Positions 27,047-35,023 of a stretch of DNA of 59,720 nucleotides are shown piece after piece. Location of the stretch: the NCBI GenBank assembly GCA_014859215.1, contig JACUUS010000001.1:1-59720 (forward strand), written 5' to 3'. Position 1 is the first letter of the stretch. Each line of letters begins with the position of its first letter. This DNA comes from Dehalococcoidia bacterium (GTDB lineage Bacteria; Chloroflexota; Dehalococcoidia; SZUA-161). The translations under genes and the position numbers were made by a program. The notes below the pieces were generated by a model. The model was not told where the DNA came from, made no database searches, and saw only the letters and a program-made list of their open reading frames with translations.

Positions 27047-27363
27047 CAGCCTTTTCGTGGTGCCCCATTCGTACTACTTCGAGTTAGCCACGGGCGCACA
27101 GGTACTACCATAGCCAGTCTCCAAGCACCGGCCCAGAGTATGCCCTGGGTTGAAGGAAAATGAGTCCGTATTGATGTATAAGTAGGGACTGTCCTGATAC
27201 CCTATACTGAATTTTTAGTCCGCTTTCCGAAGGTTGTATGGACTGCTCTACATTTATCATTTTTGCCAGGCTTTGTCAACCCTGTCCAGATATGAACTGT
27301 GCACGACGGCAGGGCTCGCCGGAGAGCCTGTCTTTTGCTAAACTGGGGATGGGAGGCAACAAG

Positions 27364-28008
27364 ATGACTGTGGTAGCAAATGACGACAATGTCCGCATCG
27401 AGCGAATTGAGACGGCCCCTTTCGGCACAAACGCGTACATCATAGTAGATAAGGCCGCCGACCAGAGCCTGTTTGTGGATGCTCCGGGAGAACCGGCCAG
27501 GCTCAAGAGGTGCCTTGGCGGGACGGGGGTACAGGCTATTGCTGTTACTCATGGTCACATGGACCATACGATGGCTCTCGCGGAACTGAGGACCATGACG
27601 GGATGGCCGGTGGTGGTGCACCACGAAGATGCCCGTGCTCTCCCTGTAAAGCCTGATGCGTTTCTGGAAGACGGGCAGGTTATCACCCTTGGACAGGTCC
27701 GGGTCAAGGTCCTGCATACTCCGGGGCATACGCGGGGAAGCATCTGCCTGCTCACAGGTCGGTACCTGATCGCAGGGGACACCATTTTCCCCGACGGCCC
27801 GGGCAAGACGGCTTCACCGTCCGATTTCAAGGCCATCCTTGACTCCCTGACCTCGAAAATCTTTGTCTTGCCTGACGATGTGGAAATCTATCCGGGGCAT
27901 GGTGAAAGGGCTTTGCTGAAGGAAGAGAAGGCCAAATTCAGGGCCTTCCAGTCGAAGCGCCACAGGTCCGACCTCTGCGGAGACGTACTCTGGTTGTCTT
28001 CTACCTGA
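27364..28008 (+). CDS. MBL-fold metallo-hydrolase (glyoxalase II-like)
   Basis: 214-residue metallo-beta-lactamase-fold hydrolase. Metal ligands visible: HGHMDH (H63, H65, D67, H68), the later HTPGHTRG His, the GDTIF Asp and the terminal PGHGE His. Members hydrolyse thioesters, phosphodiesters or other substrates, and the glyoxalase II-like group acts on glutathione-type thioesters. The start at 27364 is chosen because GGGAGG lies 7 nt upstream; the frame is open further upstream but without signals. It converges with the PIG-L deacetylase gene with a 10-nt gap. Substrate unknown; the neighbouring thiol-type genes make a thioester substrate an attractive guess. Confidence 0.88.
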   Translation: MTVVANDDNVRIERIETAPFGTNAYIIVDKAADQSLFVDAPGEPARLKRCLGGTGVQAIAVTHGHMDHTMALAELRTMTGWPVVVHHEDARALPVKPDAFLEDGQVITLGQVRVKVLHTPGHTRGSICLLTGRYLIAGDTIFPDGPGKTASPSDFKAILDSLTSKIFVLPDDVEIYPGHGERALLKEEKAKFRAFQSKRHRSDLCGDVLWLSST

Positions 28009-28018
28009 GCCTGTCTTT

Positions 28019-28729
28019 TCAGTAGAGGACCTCTTCACGATGGAAGGACTCGGCGAGCTCGTATTCCTTTCCGTCCGCGGCGGTCCGGCACCTTTCCCGA
28101 AGCCAGTTTTCGAGATCCCCGCGAGGCCAGTCTCCTACCTGACTGACGTGACAGTAGAGGGCCTTCATTTTCAAGTCGAACGTGTCTGTCACATCAAAGC
28201 AGTAGTTGACATCTTCTGAAGCCCATAAGAGGATTTCGTCAACGCGGTGCGGCTCGAGGCCGTCCAGCAGAAGCTCGGGATAGGAGAGCCTGTCCCTTGC
28301 ATAGGGAAATACTGCATCGAGCGTGACCTGCCCCGTTATCCTGTGATCACGGTGCCAGAAGTACTTCCTGTATGGGTCCGCCGTGATTACGATCCGGGGC
28401 CGGTATATCCTTATCAGGCGCACAATTTGCTTTCTGAACTCACTGGTATCTTCCAGACCCTGATCGGGATGGCGCAGGAATACGACTTCGCGTACGCCAA
28501 GCACTTTGGCCGCTTCGAGTTGCTCCTTCTCCCGCATGCGCGCCAGTCTTTCCGGTGTCATGTTCGGGTCCGTCGTCCCCTTGTTGCCGTTAGTGCATAC
28601 GACGTAAACAACCTCTTTCCCCCGACGGACCCATGCAGCGACCGTTCCCGCCGCGCCGAATTCGGCATCGTCCGGGTGAGGTGTGACGACCATTACATGA
28701 GCGGTCTTATTCGCCAATCCGGACCTCAC
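28019..28729 (-). CDS. PIG-L/LmbE-family N-acetylglucosamine-type deacetylase
   Basis: 236-residue zinc-dependent deacetylase. Zinc/catalytic motif HPDDAEFG (H18, D20, D21) at the N-terminus and a later HRDH motif. The family includes MshB (mycothiol), BshB (bacillithiol) and enzymes acting on GlcNAc-phosphatidylinositol or LmbE substrates. The listed start is GTG at 28729; a TTG at 28717 with GAGG upstream is equally possible. Transcribed away from the tandem GNAT gene. With the MshA-like glycosyltransferase and GNAT nearby it forms a set resembling thiol biosynthesis (inference). Confidence 0.9.
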   Translation of the reverse strand: MRSGLANKTAHVMVVTPHPDDAEFGAAGTVAAWVRRGKEVVYVVCTNGNKGTTDPNMTPERLARMREKEQLEAAKVLGVREVVFLRHPDQGLEDTSEFRKQIVRLIRIYRPRIVITADPYRKYFWHRDHRITGQVTLDAVFPYARDRLSYPELLLDGLEPHRVDEILLWASEDVNYCFDVTDTFDLKMKALYCHVSQVGDWPRGDLENWLRERCRTAADGKEYELAESFHREEVLY

Positions 28730-28747
28730 TGAATTGCCAGCTAATTC

Positions 28748-28753
28748 TATAAT
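28748..28753 (+). promoter_or_regulatory. Possible -10 element upstream of the tandem GNAT gene
   Basis: A perfect TATAAT in the 101-nt divergent gap between the deacetylase and GNAT genes. No recognisable -35 at the right distance, so it is tentative. Confidence 0.25.
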
Positions 28754-28830
28754 AATGGATGGACCCTGTACAAATCACTCCCGGATACATAAGATTATCA
28801 ACGGTATTCTGAGGCCCCGGGGCAAGAAGC

Positions 28831-29754
28831 TTGAATGTGATCAGACCTTACGTAGACCAGGATTTCATGTCTTATCTCGTTTTCCAGAAGCAGGCTGCCG
28901 GAATCGGGCCCGTTGAACGATACAAGAACCCTGCTTCTCTTAGAAGGGCCTTTGCCCGGCCGGGTTTCCTGGCCAATGAAGATATCCTCCTGATGCTTGG
29001 TCCGGGTGGGGAGATACTCGGGTCAATTACGATGCGCCGCGAGTACTTTCTGAGGCGGGTTGTCCTGTCTCTTCTCATGGTTCACTGGCCGGCTGACGAG
29101 AATTCTCCGGGCAAGCTGGTCGAAGAGGGCATGCGAATTGCTGCAACGCGAGCTATGCTGGTCGCCCATGTGAATGTATCCGAAAATGAGGTAAAGGGAA
29201 TAGGTCTGCTTGAACGGCTTGGCTTCGGCTTAGCCAGGCGATACCTGGAACTGGAAATGCCGCCCGCCGCGCTCGAAATCGTGAGCGGACAAATCCCCGG
29301 CGAAAAACACCGCTGTATGAGAGCAGGCGAAGAAGAGAAGCTGGCACGTCTTCAGAATGCCGCCTTTAAAGACACATGGGGTTACAATGCCAATACGGCA
29401 GTGGACATAAAGTACTCAGTTGAAACATCTGGAGGTCCGCAGAACGTTGTGGTTATCGAGGAGAACGGGGATCTGGTAGCTTACTGCTGGATAATGCCCG
29501 GCCTGGAGGGAGAAATCGCCGAGCCGGACGCGGGTCGGATATACATGATCGGCGTACACCCCGCGCAGCGGGGGAGAGGTCTAGGGCGATATGCTTTGAT
29601 GGCAGGCCTGAGAATGCTCAAAGCAAAAGATAAGGTCCGCGCCGTGCTTACGGTCGATTCCGAGAACAGGACTGCCCTGGCGCTCTATGAATCCCTGGGA
29701 TTCAGGGTTACGGCGGCCAGTCTATGGTATGAAAGAACATTGAAGGCTACCTAG
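28831..29754 (+). CDS. Tandem GNAT-domain acetyltransferase (MshD-like architecture)
   Basis: 307 residues with two GNAT folds. The second is well conserved: IYMIGVHPAQRGRGLGRYAL (acetyl-CoA pyrophosphate loop, about 230-249), then VDSENRTALALYESLGF, the C-terminal GNAT motif also seen in mycothiol synthase MshD. The first domain (about 1-145) is degenerate. MshD acetylates cysteinyl-glucosaminyl-inositol, but tandem GNATs also have other substrates. The start is a TTG at 28831 or GTG at 28837, with no decisive ribosome-binding site. The 3' end overlaps the convergent MshA-like gene by 8 nt. Confidence 0.82.
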   Translation: MNVIRPYVDQDFMSYLVFQKQAAGIGPVERYKNPASLRRAFARPGFLANEDILLMLGPGGEILGSITMRREYFLRRVVLSLLMVHWPADENSPGKLVEEGMRIAATRAMLVAHVNVSENEVKGIGLLERLGFGLARRYLELEMPPAALEIVSGQIPGEKHRCMRAGEEEKLARLQNAAFKDTWGYNANTAVDIKYSVETSGGPQNVVVIEENGDLVAYCWIMPGLEGEIAEPDAGRIYMIGVHPAQRGRGLGRYALMAGLRMLKAKDKVRAVLTVDSENRTALALYESLGFRVTAASLWYERTLKAT

Positions 29755-30967
29755 GGGGCTTACGCACCCTCAGCGATGCATAATATTCCTCGGTTATTGC
29801 ATCGGCGATCGCCGGCCAGCCGAACTTGCTGACAGAAGCGCGGATATATGCGGGAGGCAGCTGTTTGTGGGAGTTCGCCAGGAACAGGCGGATAGCCCGG
29901 GCGAAATCAGCGGAGGTAGTCCCTTCGACCAGGTAGCCTGTGCGCCCGTTCAAAACGATATCCGGCATCCCGCCTACCCTCGCAGCAATCACGGGTGTTC
30001 CGCAGGCGAGAGATTCAAGGGCGACGAGTCCGAAACTCTCGTAGTAGGAAGGAATGACGCAGACATCGGCGGAGCAGTAATATACGGGCAAAAGCTCCTG
30101 TGGAACCGGACCCGCGAAGCTTACTGAATCGTGAATACCGAGCTCCCTGGAGTAATGCTCGAGGGACTTCAGTTCCGGATCGCCGTCGCCGTCTCCTCCA
30201 GCGACGATCAATTTCAGGTCCGCTGCACCGCCCAGGGTAGCGAATGCCTCGAACAACCTGTGCAGGCCTTTAAGCGGCTCCAGTCTCCCTACACACAGGA
30301 TGATCTTGCCGTGATCAAGCCCCAGTTTTCTGCGCGCCTGGTCTCTCGCGATCGGGCTGAAGAGTGCCAGGTTGACGCCTCCGGGGATTACGCTGATTCT
30401 TCCCCTCTCCGCGTCGCAAAGCTCTGCCAGGAGTTCCCGCTCGCCGGCAGTGGCGGCGATGATCCGGTCCGGGCGTCCCGCCACCTCCTTTTCTGTCACC
30501 AGACGCAGGTCAGATTCCTCCTCGCCTATACCGGCAGAGTTCTTGGCGGCGGCAAGAGTATGGAACATGGTCAAATGGGGAACGTGCCACCAACTCTGCA
30601 GGATATTGCCGACCCAGGTCGACAGCCAGTAATGGCTGTGGATAAGGTCATAATTGCGCCCCTCCTGCCTGCGGAAACTCTCGACGGCGCAGGCAGCGTC
30701 GGCCAGGTGCGCGTAGAGAACAAGCTTGTGCATTTCGCCCGTTTCACCGAGTTCCAGGTGTATAATGCGGACGCGGTCGCAAAGCCCGATTGTCTGGTTT
30801 TCGCCGGGTTGATGTGCGCGCGTATAGATATCCACTGAATGACCGCGGCAGCCAAGCTCACAGGCAAGCTCTCTTACGTATACGTTCATTCCGCCGGTAT
30901 CCCTGCTTCCCAGCTTGCCCTGGGGACAGCTATGGACGCTGAGCATCGCAACGCGCAATTGTTCCAT
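29747..30967 (-). CDS. GT4 glycosyltransferase, MshA-like
   Basis: 406-residue GT-B retaining glycosyltransferase. The N-terminal half resembles MshA and sucrose-phosphate-synthase-type GT4 enzymes: DTGGMNVYVRELA near residue 23, LIHSHYWLSTWVG near 107. The C-terminal half has the donor-binding VGRLEPLKGLHRLFEA and the PSYYESFGLVALESLACGTPV motif with the catalytic EX7E. MshA joins UDP-GlcNAc to inositol-phosphate in mycothiol synthesis. Start at 30967 with AGGGAG 11 nt upstream. It lies 32 nt after a CelD-like transferase gene on the same strand. Other acceptors (sugars, lipids) are possible. Confidence 0.87.
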   Translation of the reverse strand: MEQLRVAMLSVHSCPQGKLGSRDTGGMNVYVRELACELGCRGHSVDIYTRAHQPGENQTIGLCDRVRIIHLELGETGEMHKLVLYAHLADAACAVESFRRQEGRNYDLIHSHYWLSTWVGNILQSWWHVPHLTMFHTLAAAKNSAGIGEEESDLRLVTEKEVAGRPDRIIAATAGERELLAELCDAERGRISVIPGGVNLALFSPIARDQARRKLGLDHGKIILCVGRLEPLKGLHRLFEAFATLGGAADLKLIVAGGDGDGDPELKSLEHYSRELGIHDSVSFAGPVPQELLPVYYCSADVCVIPSYYESFGLVALESLACGTPVIAARVGGMPDIVLNGRTGYLVEGTTSADFARAIRLFLANSHKQLPPAYIRASVSKFGWPAIADAITEEYYASLRVRKPPR

Positions 30968-30999
30968 GACCGGTTCTTTCTCCCTGGCGCTGTGGGGAT

Positions 31000-31980
31000 T
31001 CAGCGCTTGAGCGTTAGATGGCAATCGTATATGGGTATTTCCGTCCCGCCGAGGCGGTACTTGTATTCCTCGGCTCCTTTAAGGAAATCGTACCGTTTTC
31101 TGCCTCTCTCGATACTATCCTTGATCGACAGCACTTTGGACATAAGACCGACGCTTAAATACGCGTAGCGCTTATCGAAGCCGCTGTTGTAAAGGTATAC
31201 GGTCCCCGCATAGTCGAAGCACATTATGGCGGCCACTGTTGAGGAATCAAGGTCCAGAAATCCCATCCTCAGCAGACCCCTCTCGGCCATGGTGTGTGCG
31301 ATTGATCGGAAGAAGGCTTCCATCTGGTTTGTCATGAACTCCGCCTTGTCTTCCCTGCTTTCGCGGAGGAGGGGAAGGAATGTATCCATGCAAGATTCGA
31401 TGGAAGCTGTATCTTCAATCATCCGGAAGCTTACCCTGCCGCCTTCTTCCAGACGCCTCAGCTTGCGGTTTACTTCCCGATGCTGCTTGGTGCTCAATTT
31501 GTCGAGATACCCGTCCCAGGTCGGCGGCAAGTCCAGGTACAACGATACATCGCGCATGATGCACGAAACACTGAAGCCCCTGTTTCTCGCTAAACCGACG
31601 AGGGTGGAGAGCACGGGTGAATCATTTCTCACGGACTCAAGAAGTAAACTTTCTATGCGGTCCTGCGGCAACCTGTCCAGAACCTGGCTGAAGAATGCAT
31701 GCTCGCTGCCCGGCGCGATAACGAAATCCTGGTAATCACATATGTCAGGGCTGCCAATGAATCTGGCTTCGCCTTCGCGGACAAAGAGAGGGACAATGCC
31801 GAGGATGGTCTCGTCCTCAGTCACCGCACGCAGATACAGGTTGTCTGAAGCGAAGGCACTGTACCAGGCCTTCAGCCACGGCGGAATCGTGAAAACACAG
31901 TCCCAGGCGAGACCGGAATGATGCTGCTCCCAACACGAATGCAGCGCATCGAAATCCTGGATGGTCGAAGTAACAATCAC
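31000..31980 (-). CDS. CelD/FemAB-like GNAT-fold transferase (Acetyltransf_6 type)
   Basis: About 326 residues from a GTG at 31980. The frame is open further upstream, but that part is low in family features and reaches into the preceding gene, so the start is uncertain. The C-terminal ~180 residues show the Acetyltransf_6 pattern: LSTKQHREVNRKLRRLEEGG, then a helix with LLRESREDKAEF, and GLMSKVLSIKDSIERGRKRYDFLKGAEEYKYRLGG, as in CelD and FemAB-related proteins acting in polysaccharide or cell-wall modification. It shares a strand and probable transcript with the MshA-like gene. Donor (acyl-CoA or aminoacyl-tRNA) unknown. Confidence 0.78.
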   Translation of the reverse strand: MIVTSTIQDFDALHSCWEQHHSGLAWDCVFTIPPWLKAWYSAFASDNLYLRAVTEDETILGIVPLFVREGEARFIGSPDICDYQDFVIAPGSEHAFFSQVLDRLPQDRIESLLLESVRNDSPVLSTLVGLARNRGFSVSCIMRDVSLYLDLPPTWDGYLDKLSTKQHREVNRKLRRLEEGGRVSFRMIEDTASIESCMDTFLPLLRESREDKAEFMTNQMEAFFRSIAHTMAERGLLRMGFLDLDSSTVAAIMCFDYAGTVYLYNSGFDKRYAYLSVGLMSKVLSIKDSIERGRKRYDFLKGAEEYKYRLGGTEIPIYDCHLTLKR

Positions 31981-32111
31981 GATAGGTCTACTGTAACATT
32001 GGTGAGTAGTGTCGATCAAGCCTGGAATCGGGTGGAAGCCGGAATTGACCGGGCACAAGGCGTGGTGATGGTACGCCTGAAGCCTGGATGAGGGAGCATG
32101 CGGCGATTCCA

Positions 32112-33026
32112 CTAACTTGACGAGCTGTCGCCGGAAGTCCTCACCAGCATGAGAGGTGTTCTTCCTCCATGCAGGACCCTGTCTGCAGTACTTCCGAATG
32201 CCCATCGAGTGACTCCGGAGCGCCCGTGAGTGGACATTACTACCAGTGCATGCAGATTGTCGGCGACTTTGATTATCTCATCGGCGGCTGTGCCGATGCC
32301 GACCTCGGTATTGGCCTGGATTCCCCGGTCGATGAGGCGGCGGCTGCAGCGCTCCAGGTATTCGTGAGCGCGTGATTGTATTTCCTGCATCTCCTCGGGG
32401 GTGTGGAAGAGCTGCACCATGTCCCCGGGGATACTGTACGTGAAGTAGAACGGCTCAATGACCTGCAGCAGTGTGACTTCGGCCTGGAGACCGGACGCGA
32501 GCTGTTCCACGAAGGGAATAGTACGTTCGGCTTCCTTGGAGCCATCCAGCGGGATCAGCAGTTTCTTGAAGGCTTCGAGGTCCTGTTCAGGCGGAACAGG
32601 ATGCCCGGCGGCTATACGGATGAGGGCAACGGGTATACGGATAGTGCGCGCGACCCGATCGGCCACGCTTCCGAGCATCCAGCGCCTGAAACCGGTCCAG
32701 CCGTGGGTGGTCATGACGACGAGGTCTATATCCTGTTTTTCGGCGTATTCCACGATTTGCTCCGCGGGGTGGCCGTGCAGCAGCACCGACTGAACACTGA
32801 CCGTTCTTCCTGATTGTCCCCTGAGAGACTGAACGCCGGAACGGGCATTCTCCACCATTTGAGTCATGTAGACCTCATGCATATGCCTGTAAGCTGCTTC
32901 GCTGTCCTCGAAAACATGTACCAGGACCAGCTCAGAGTCCAGCCTGTCAGCGAGCTGTTCCGCATACGGCAGGGCAAGTTCGCTCGATTCCGAGCCGTCC
33001 AATGGTACAAGCAACTTTCTGAACAT
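32112..33026 (-). CDS. Tandem-domain universal stress protein (UspA family)
   Basis: 304 residues with two UspA domains (about 1-147 and 153-304). Each opens with LLVPLDGSE/LLIPLDGSK and ends in an ATP-binding G-2x-G-9x-G-S/T type motif (GWTGFRRWMLGSVADR and GRSGVTRWAFGSTADR), so both probably bind ATP. Typical of stress and dormancy responses. A GGGAGG site precedes the ATG. It lies 32 nt from the SDR gene and about 130 nt before the CelD-like start on the same strand. Confidence 0.93.
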   Translation of the reverse strand: MFRKLLVPLDGSESSELALPYAEQLADRLDSELVLVHVFEDSEAAYRHMHEVYMTQMVENARSGVQSLRGQSGRTVSVQSVLLHGHPAEQIVEYAEKQDIDLVVMTTHGWTGFRRWMLGSVADRVARTIRIPVALIRIAAGHPVPPEQDLEAFKKLLIPLDGSKEAERTIPFVEQLASGLQAEVTLLQVIEPFYFTYSIPGDMVQLFHTPEEMQEIQSRAHEYLERCSRRLIDRGIQANTEVGIGTAADEIIKVADNLHALVVMSTHGRSGVTRWAFGSTADRVLHGGRTPLMLVRTSGDSSSS

Positions 33027-33058
33027 CGGGCCTCCCTGAAATTAGAATCCAGATAACC

Positions 33059-33841
33059 TTAGAACATGTGGGCGCCGCCGTCCACCATGAAGGTATGACC
33101 GGTGATAAAATCCGAATCTTCGCTCGCCAGAAACACGGCCACGCGGCCGATGTCTTTTTCGGCGTCACCCACGCGGCGCAGCGGGATCCGTTCCAGCTCC
33201 TTGCTCATCTCGGCTACCTTTTCGGGAGAGGCTTCAGCGAATGCCAGCATGGCAGGCGTGAGAGCGGAGGGGCATATCACGTTGACGTTGATCTGATATT
33301 TGCCCCATTCACGCGCCGCTGTCCTGGTGAAACCGCGAATAGCCTCCTTGTTGGCATTATAGTCGGCGGAACCCTCCCAGCCAACTATGCCCATAAGGGA
33401 CGCGAAGTTAATTATTTTTCCGCCCCTGTCTTTCATATACGGAAAAACCGCTTTGCAGCAGTAGACTGTCCCCTTGAGGCCGCTCTGGAATGCCAGATCC
33501 CACCACTCTTCAGGCATGGATTCGATCGGCGAGCCAAGGTGGTAAGCGGTCCCGCCTGTCCAGCTCTGGGCGTTGTTGACCAGGATATCGATCGGTCCGA
33601 ACGTTGCCGCCGCTCTGGCGACCATCTGTTTCACCTGCTGTTCGTTCCCGACGTCACAGGGGACAGCCATCGCTTCTTTTCCGAGCTGACGTATCTCTTC
33701 TTCGACGGCCCTGGCGGTGTCGGGTTTGTGCTCGGCGATAACTACCCTTGCTCCCTCTTTGGCAAGAGCTAGGGCTACGCCCCTGCCGACTCCCTGGCCG
33801 GCGCCGGTTACGATAGCAGCCTTGCCATCAAGCTTCCCCAT
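33059..33841 (-). CDS. Short-chain dehydrogenase/reductase (classical SDR)
   Basis: 260-residue NAD(P)-dependent oxidoreductase. Cofactor motif TGAGQGVG (12-19), NNAQ (89-92), and catalytic S148, Y161 and K165 (YNANK). Closest in feel to FabG/2-hydroxycyclohexanecarboxyl-type SDRs; substrate not predictable. The start at 33841 is preferred because AGGAGG sits 7 nt upstream; an in-frame ATG 21 nt further up lacks a site. It is 41 nt after the flavin oxidoreductase gene and likely in the same transcript. Confidence 0.93.
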   Translation of the reverse strand: MGKLDGKAAIVTGAGQGVGRGVALALAKEGARVVIAEHKPDTARAVEEEIRQLGKEAMAVPCDVGNEQQVKQMVARAAATFGPIDILVNNAQSWTGGTAYHLGSPIESMPEEWWDLAFQSGLKGTVYCCKAVFPYMKDRGGKIINFASLMGIVGWEGSADYNANKEAIRGFTRTAAREWGKYQINVNVICPSALTPAMLAFAEASPEKVAEMSKELERIPLRRVGDAEKDIGRVAVFLASEDSDFITGHTFMVDGGAHMF

Positions 33842-33882
33842 GGCATTCCTCCTCGTATCCATATTTTGCCCGGATTAAGAGG

Positions 33883-34851
33883 TTACTGTCTCGAGGACGC
33901 GTACAGCTTCTCGGTTATTGTCCTGGCCTGCCCGATTATCCTGTCGATGATCTCCTTCACGGTAGGGATGTCAACCAGTTGACCAACCACCTGCCCACAG
34001 GCTACAGCCCCGGCATCGGTCTTTCCCAGGAGGACGGTGCCGGTATAGCTTTCGCGGCCTATGATTGTCAGCAGCTCCTCTATGCCTGCCCCGCGCTTCT
34101 CCATTTCAAGCATCCGCCGGGCGGCGTCATTGTTCAGGACCCGATAATTTCGTCCGATAGACCGCTCCACGTGGACCGTTCCGGTGGCTTCGGTCCGAAG
34201 AAGAAGCTCCTTGAATCTCGGATGAGCGGGACATTCCTGGGTGGCCATGAAGCGCGTACCTATCTGGACTCCGGACGCGCCGAGCGCGAGGTTTGCCAGA
34301 AAAGCGCGGCCGTCCGCCACGCCTCCCGCGGCGATAACCGGGACCTTCAGCGAGTCAACCGCCATAGGTATCAGTATGGAAAGCGCCATCTCGTCCAGAC
34401 CGGTGTGTCCGGCCGCTTCATATCCTACCAGCGTAACCGCATCAGCCCCGGCACGTTCCGCCGATTGGGCATGCTTGACGGTCGCGCACTTGTGCATTAT
34501 CTTTATGCCGGCCTCCTTGAGGCGGGCGATGAAGGGAGCGGGGTTGAGGGCGGCTGTTTCGACGAACTCAATACCTTCGTCAATGACTACCTGTATGTCA
34601 TTATCGATCTTGGCGGGATCGCGCGTTATCAACGCGATGTTTACTCCAAAAGGCTTATCCGTCTTGCTGCGGCAGATGTGGATCTGCTCACGGAGTTCCT
34701 CTTTGCTCTCCCAGCTGACTGATGAAATCAGCCCGAAACCTCCCGCGTTAGACACAGCCGCCGCGAACTCCCCGGTGGTCAGGTATGCCATGGCGCCCCC
34801 GATTATGGGGTACTCTACGCCGAGAAGCTCGGTAAGCCTGGTATTGAACAT
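33883..34851 (-). CDS. Nitronate monooxygenase-like / FabK-like flavin oxidoreductase
   Basis: 323-residue FMN-dependent TIM-barrel protein of the 2-nitropropane dioxygenase/FabK family: LGVEYPIIGGAM (residues 10-21), SNAGGFGLIS, EAAGHTGLDE (phosphate-binding side) and AAGGVADGRAFLANLALGASGVQIGTRFM. Could oxidise nitronates or act as an enoyl-ACP reductase or related flavoprotein; the catalytic details do not separate these. Start at 34851 with GGGAGG 6-7 nt upstream. First gene of a probable nmo-SDR-usp transcript, divergent from the AOR-family gene. Confidence 0.9.
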   Translation of the reverse strand: MFNTRLTELLGVEYPIIGGAMAYLTTGEFAAAVSNAGGFGLISSVSWESKEELREQIHICRSKTDKPFGVNIALITRDPAKIDNDIQVVIDEGIEFVETAALNPAPFIARLKEAGIKIMHKCATVKHAQSAERAGADAVTLVGYEAAGHTGLDEMALSILIPMAVDSLKVPVIAAGGVADGRAFLANLALGASGVQIGTRFMATQECPAHPRFKELLLRTEATGTVHVERSIGRNYRVLNNDAARRMLEMEKRGAGIEELLTIIGRESYTGTVLLGKTDAGAVACGQVVGQLVDIPTVKEIIDRIIGQARTITEKLYASSRQ

Positions 34852-34883
34852 CCTGGGCCTCCCTTCTCTTGTGCGGATAGCTA

Positions 34884-34912
34884 AAGCTACCATCTAGTGC
34901 GTGTGAAGTCAA
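34884..34912 (-). promoter_or_regulatory. Candidate promoter of the flavin oxidoreductase operon
   Basis: Minus strand TTGACT (34907-34912), 17-nt spacer, TAGCTT (34884-34889). Good -35, weak -10. Confidence 0.35.
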
Positions 34913-34967
34913 TCCGACCGGACAAAAGGCGTGGAATTGCGGGATGCCCAGAATCCGAATCCGATAA

Positions 34968-34996
34968 TTGACCTTGTCGTGGAATGTCGATAGAAT
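34968..34996 (+). promoter_or_regulatory. Sigma-70-type promoter of the AOR-family gene
   Basis: TTGACC (34968-34973), 17-nt spacer, TAGAAT (34991-34996). The predicted start near 35003 leaves a ~20-nt leader containing the AGGAG site, so the gene is well placed for its own transcription. Confidence 0.6.
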
Positions 34997-35023
34997 CGTG
35001 ACATTTCCCGAAAGGAGCATGCA

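Larger units (their letters stand above)
26795..27363. other. Divergent intergenic region between tubulin-like operon and MBL hydrolase
   Basis: No credible coding region. The left part is the ~215-nt leader of the tubulin-like operon with a 5'-end hairpin, and the promoter lies at 27018-27046. To the right, on the plus strand, TATACT (27203-27208) could be a -10 element for the hydrolase gene, but no matching -35 is seen. A GGGAGG ribosome-binding site (27351-27356) precedes the plus-strand ATG. Confidence 0.6.

Noticed and set aside
27252..27279. Second minus-strand promoter-like pair, TTGACA with TAAATG or ATAAAT, upstream of the tubulin-like operon
   Set aside because: The -10 element matches only 3/6 and the main promoter at 27018-27046 is much better; kept only as a possibility.
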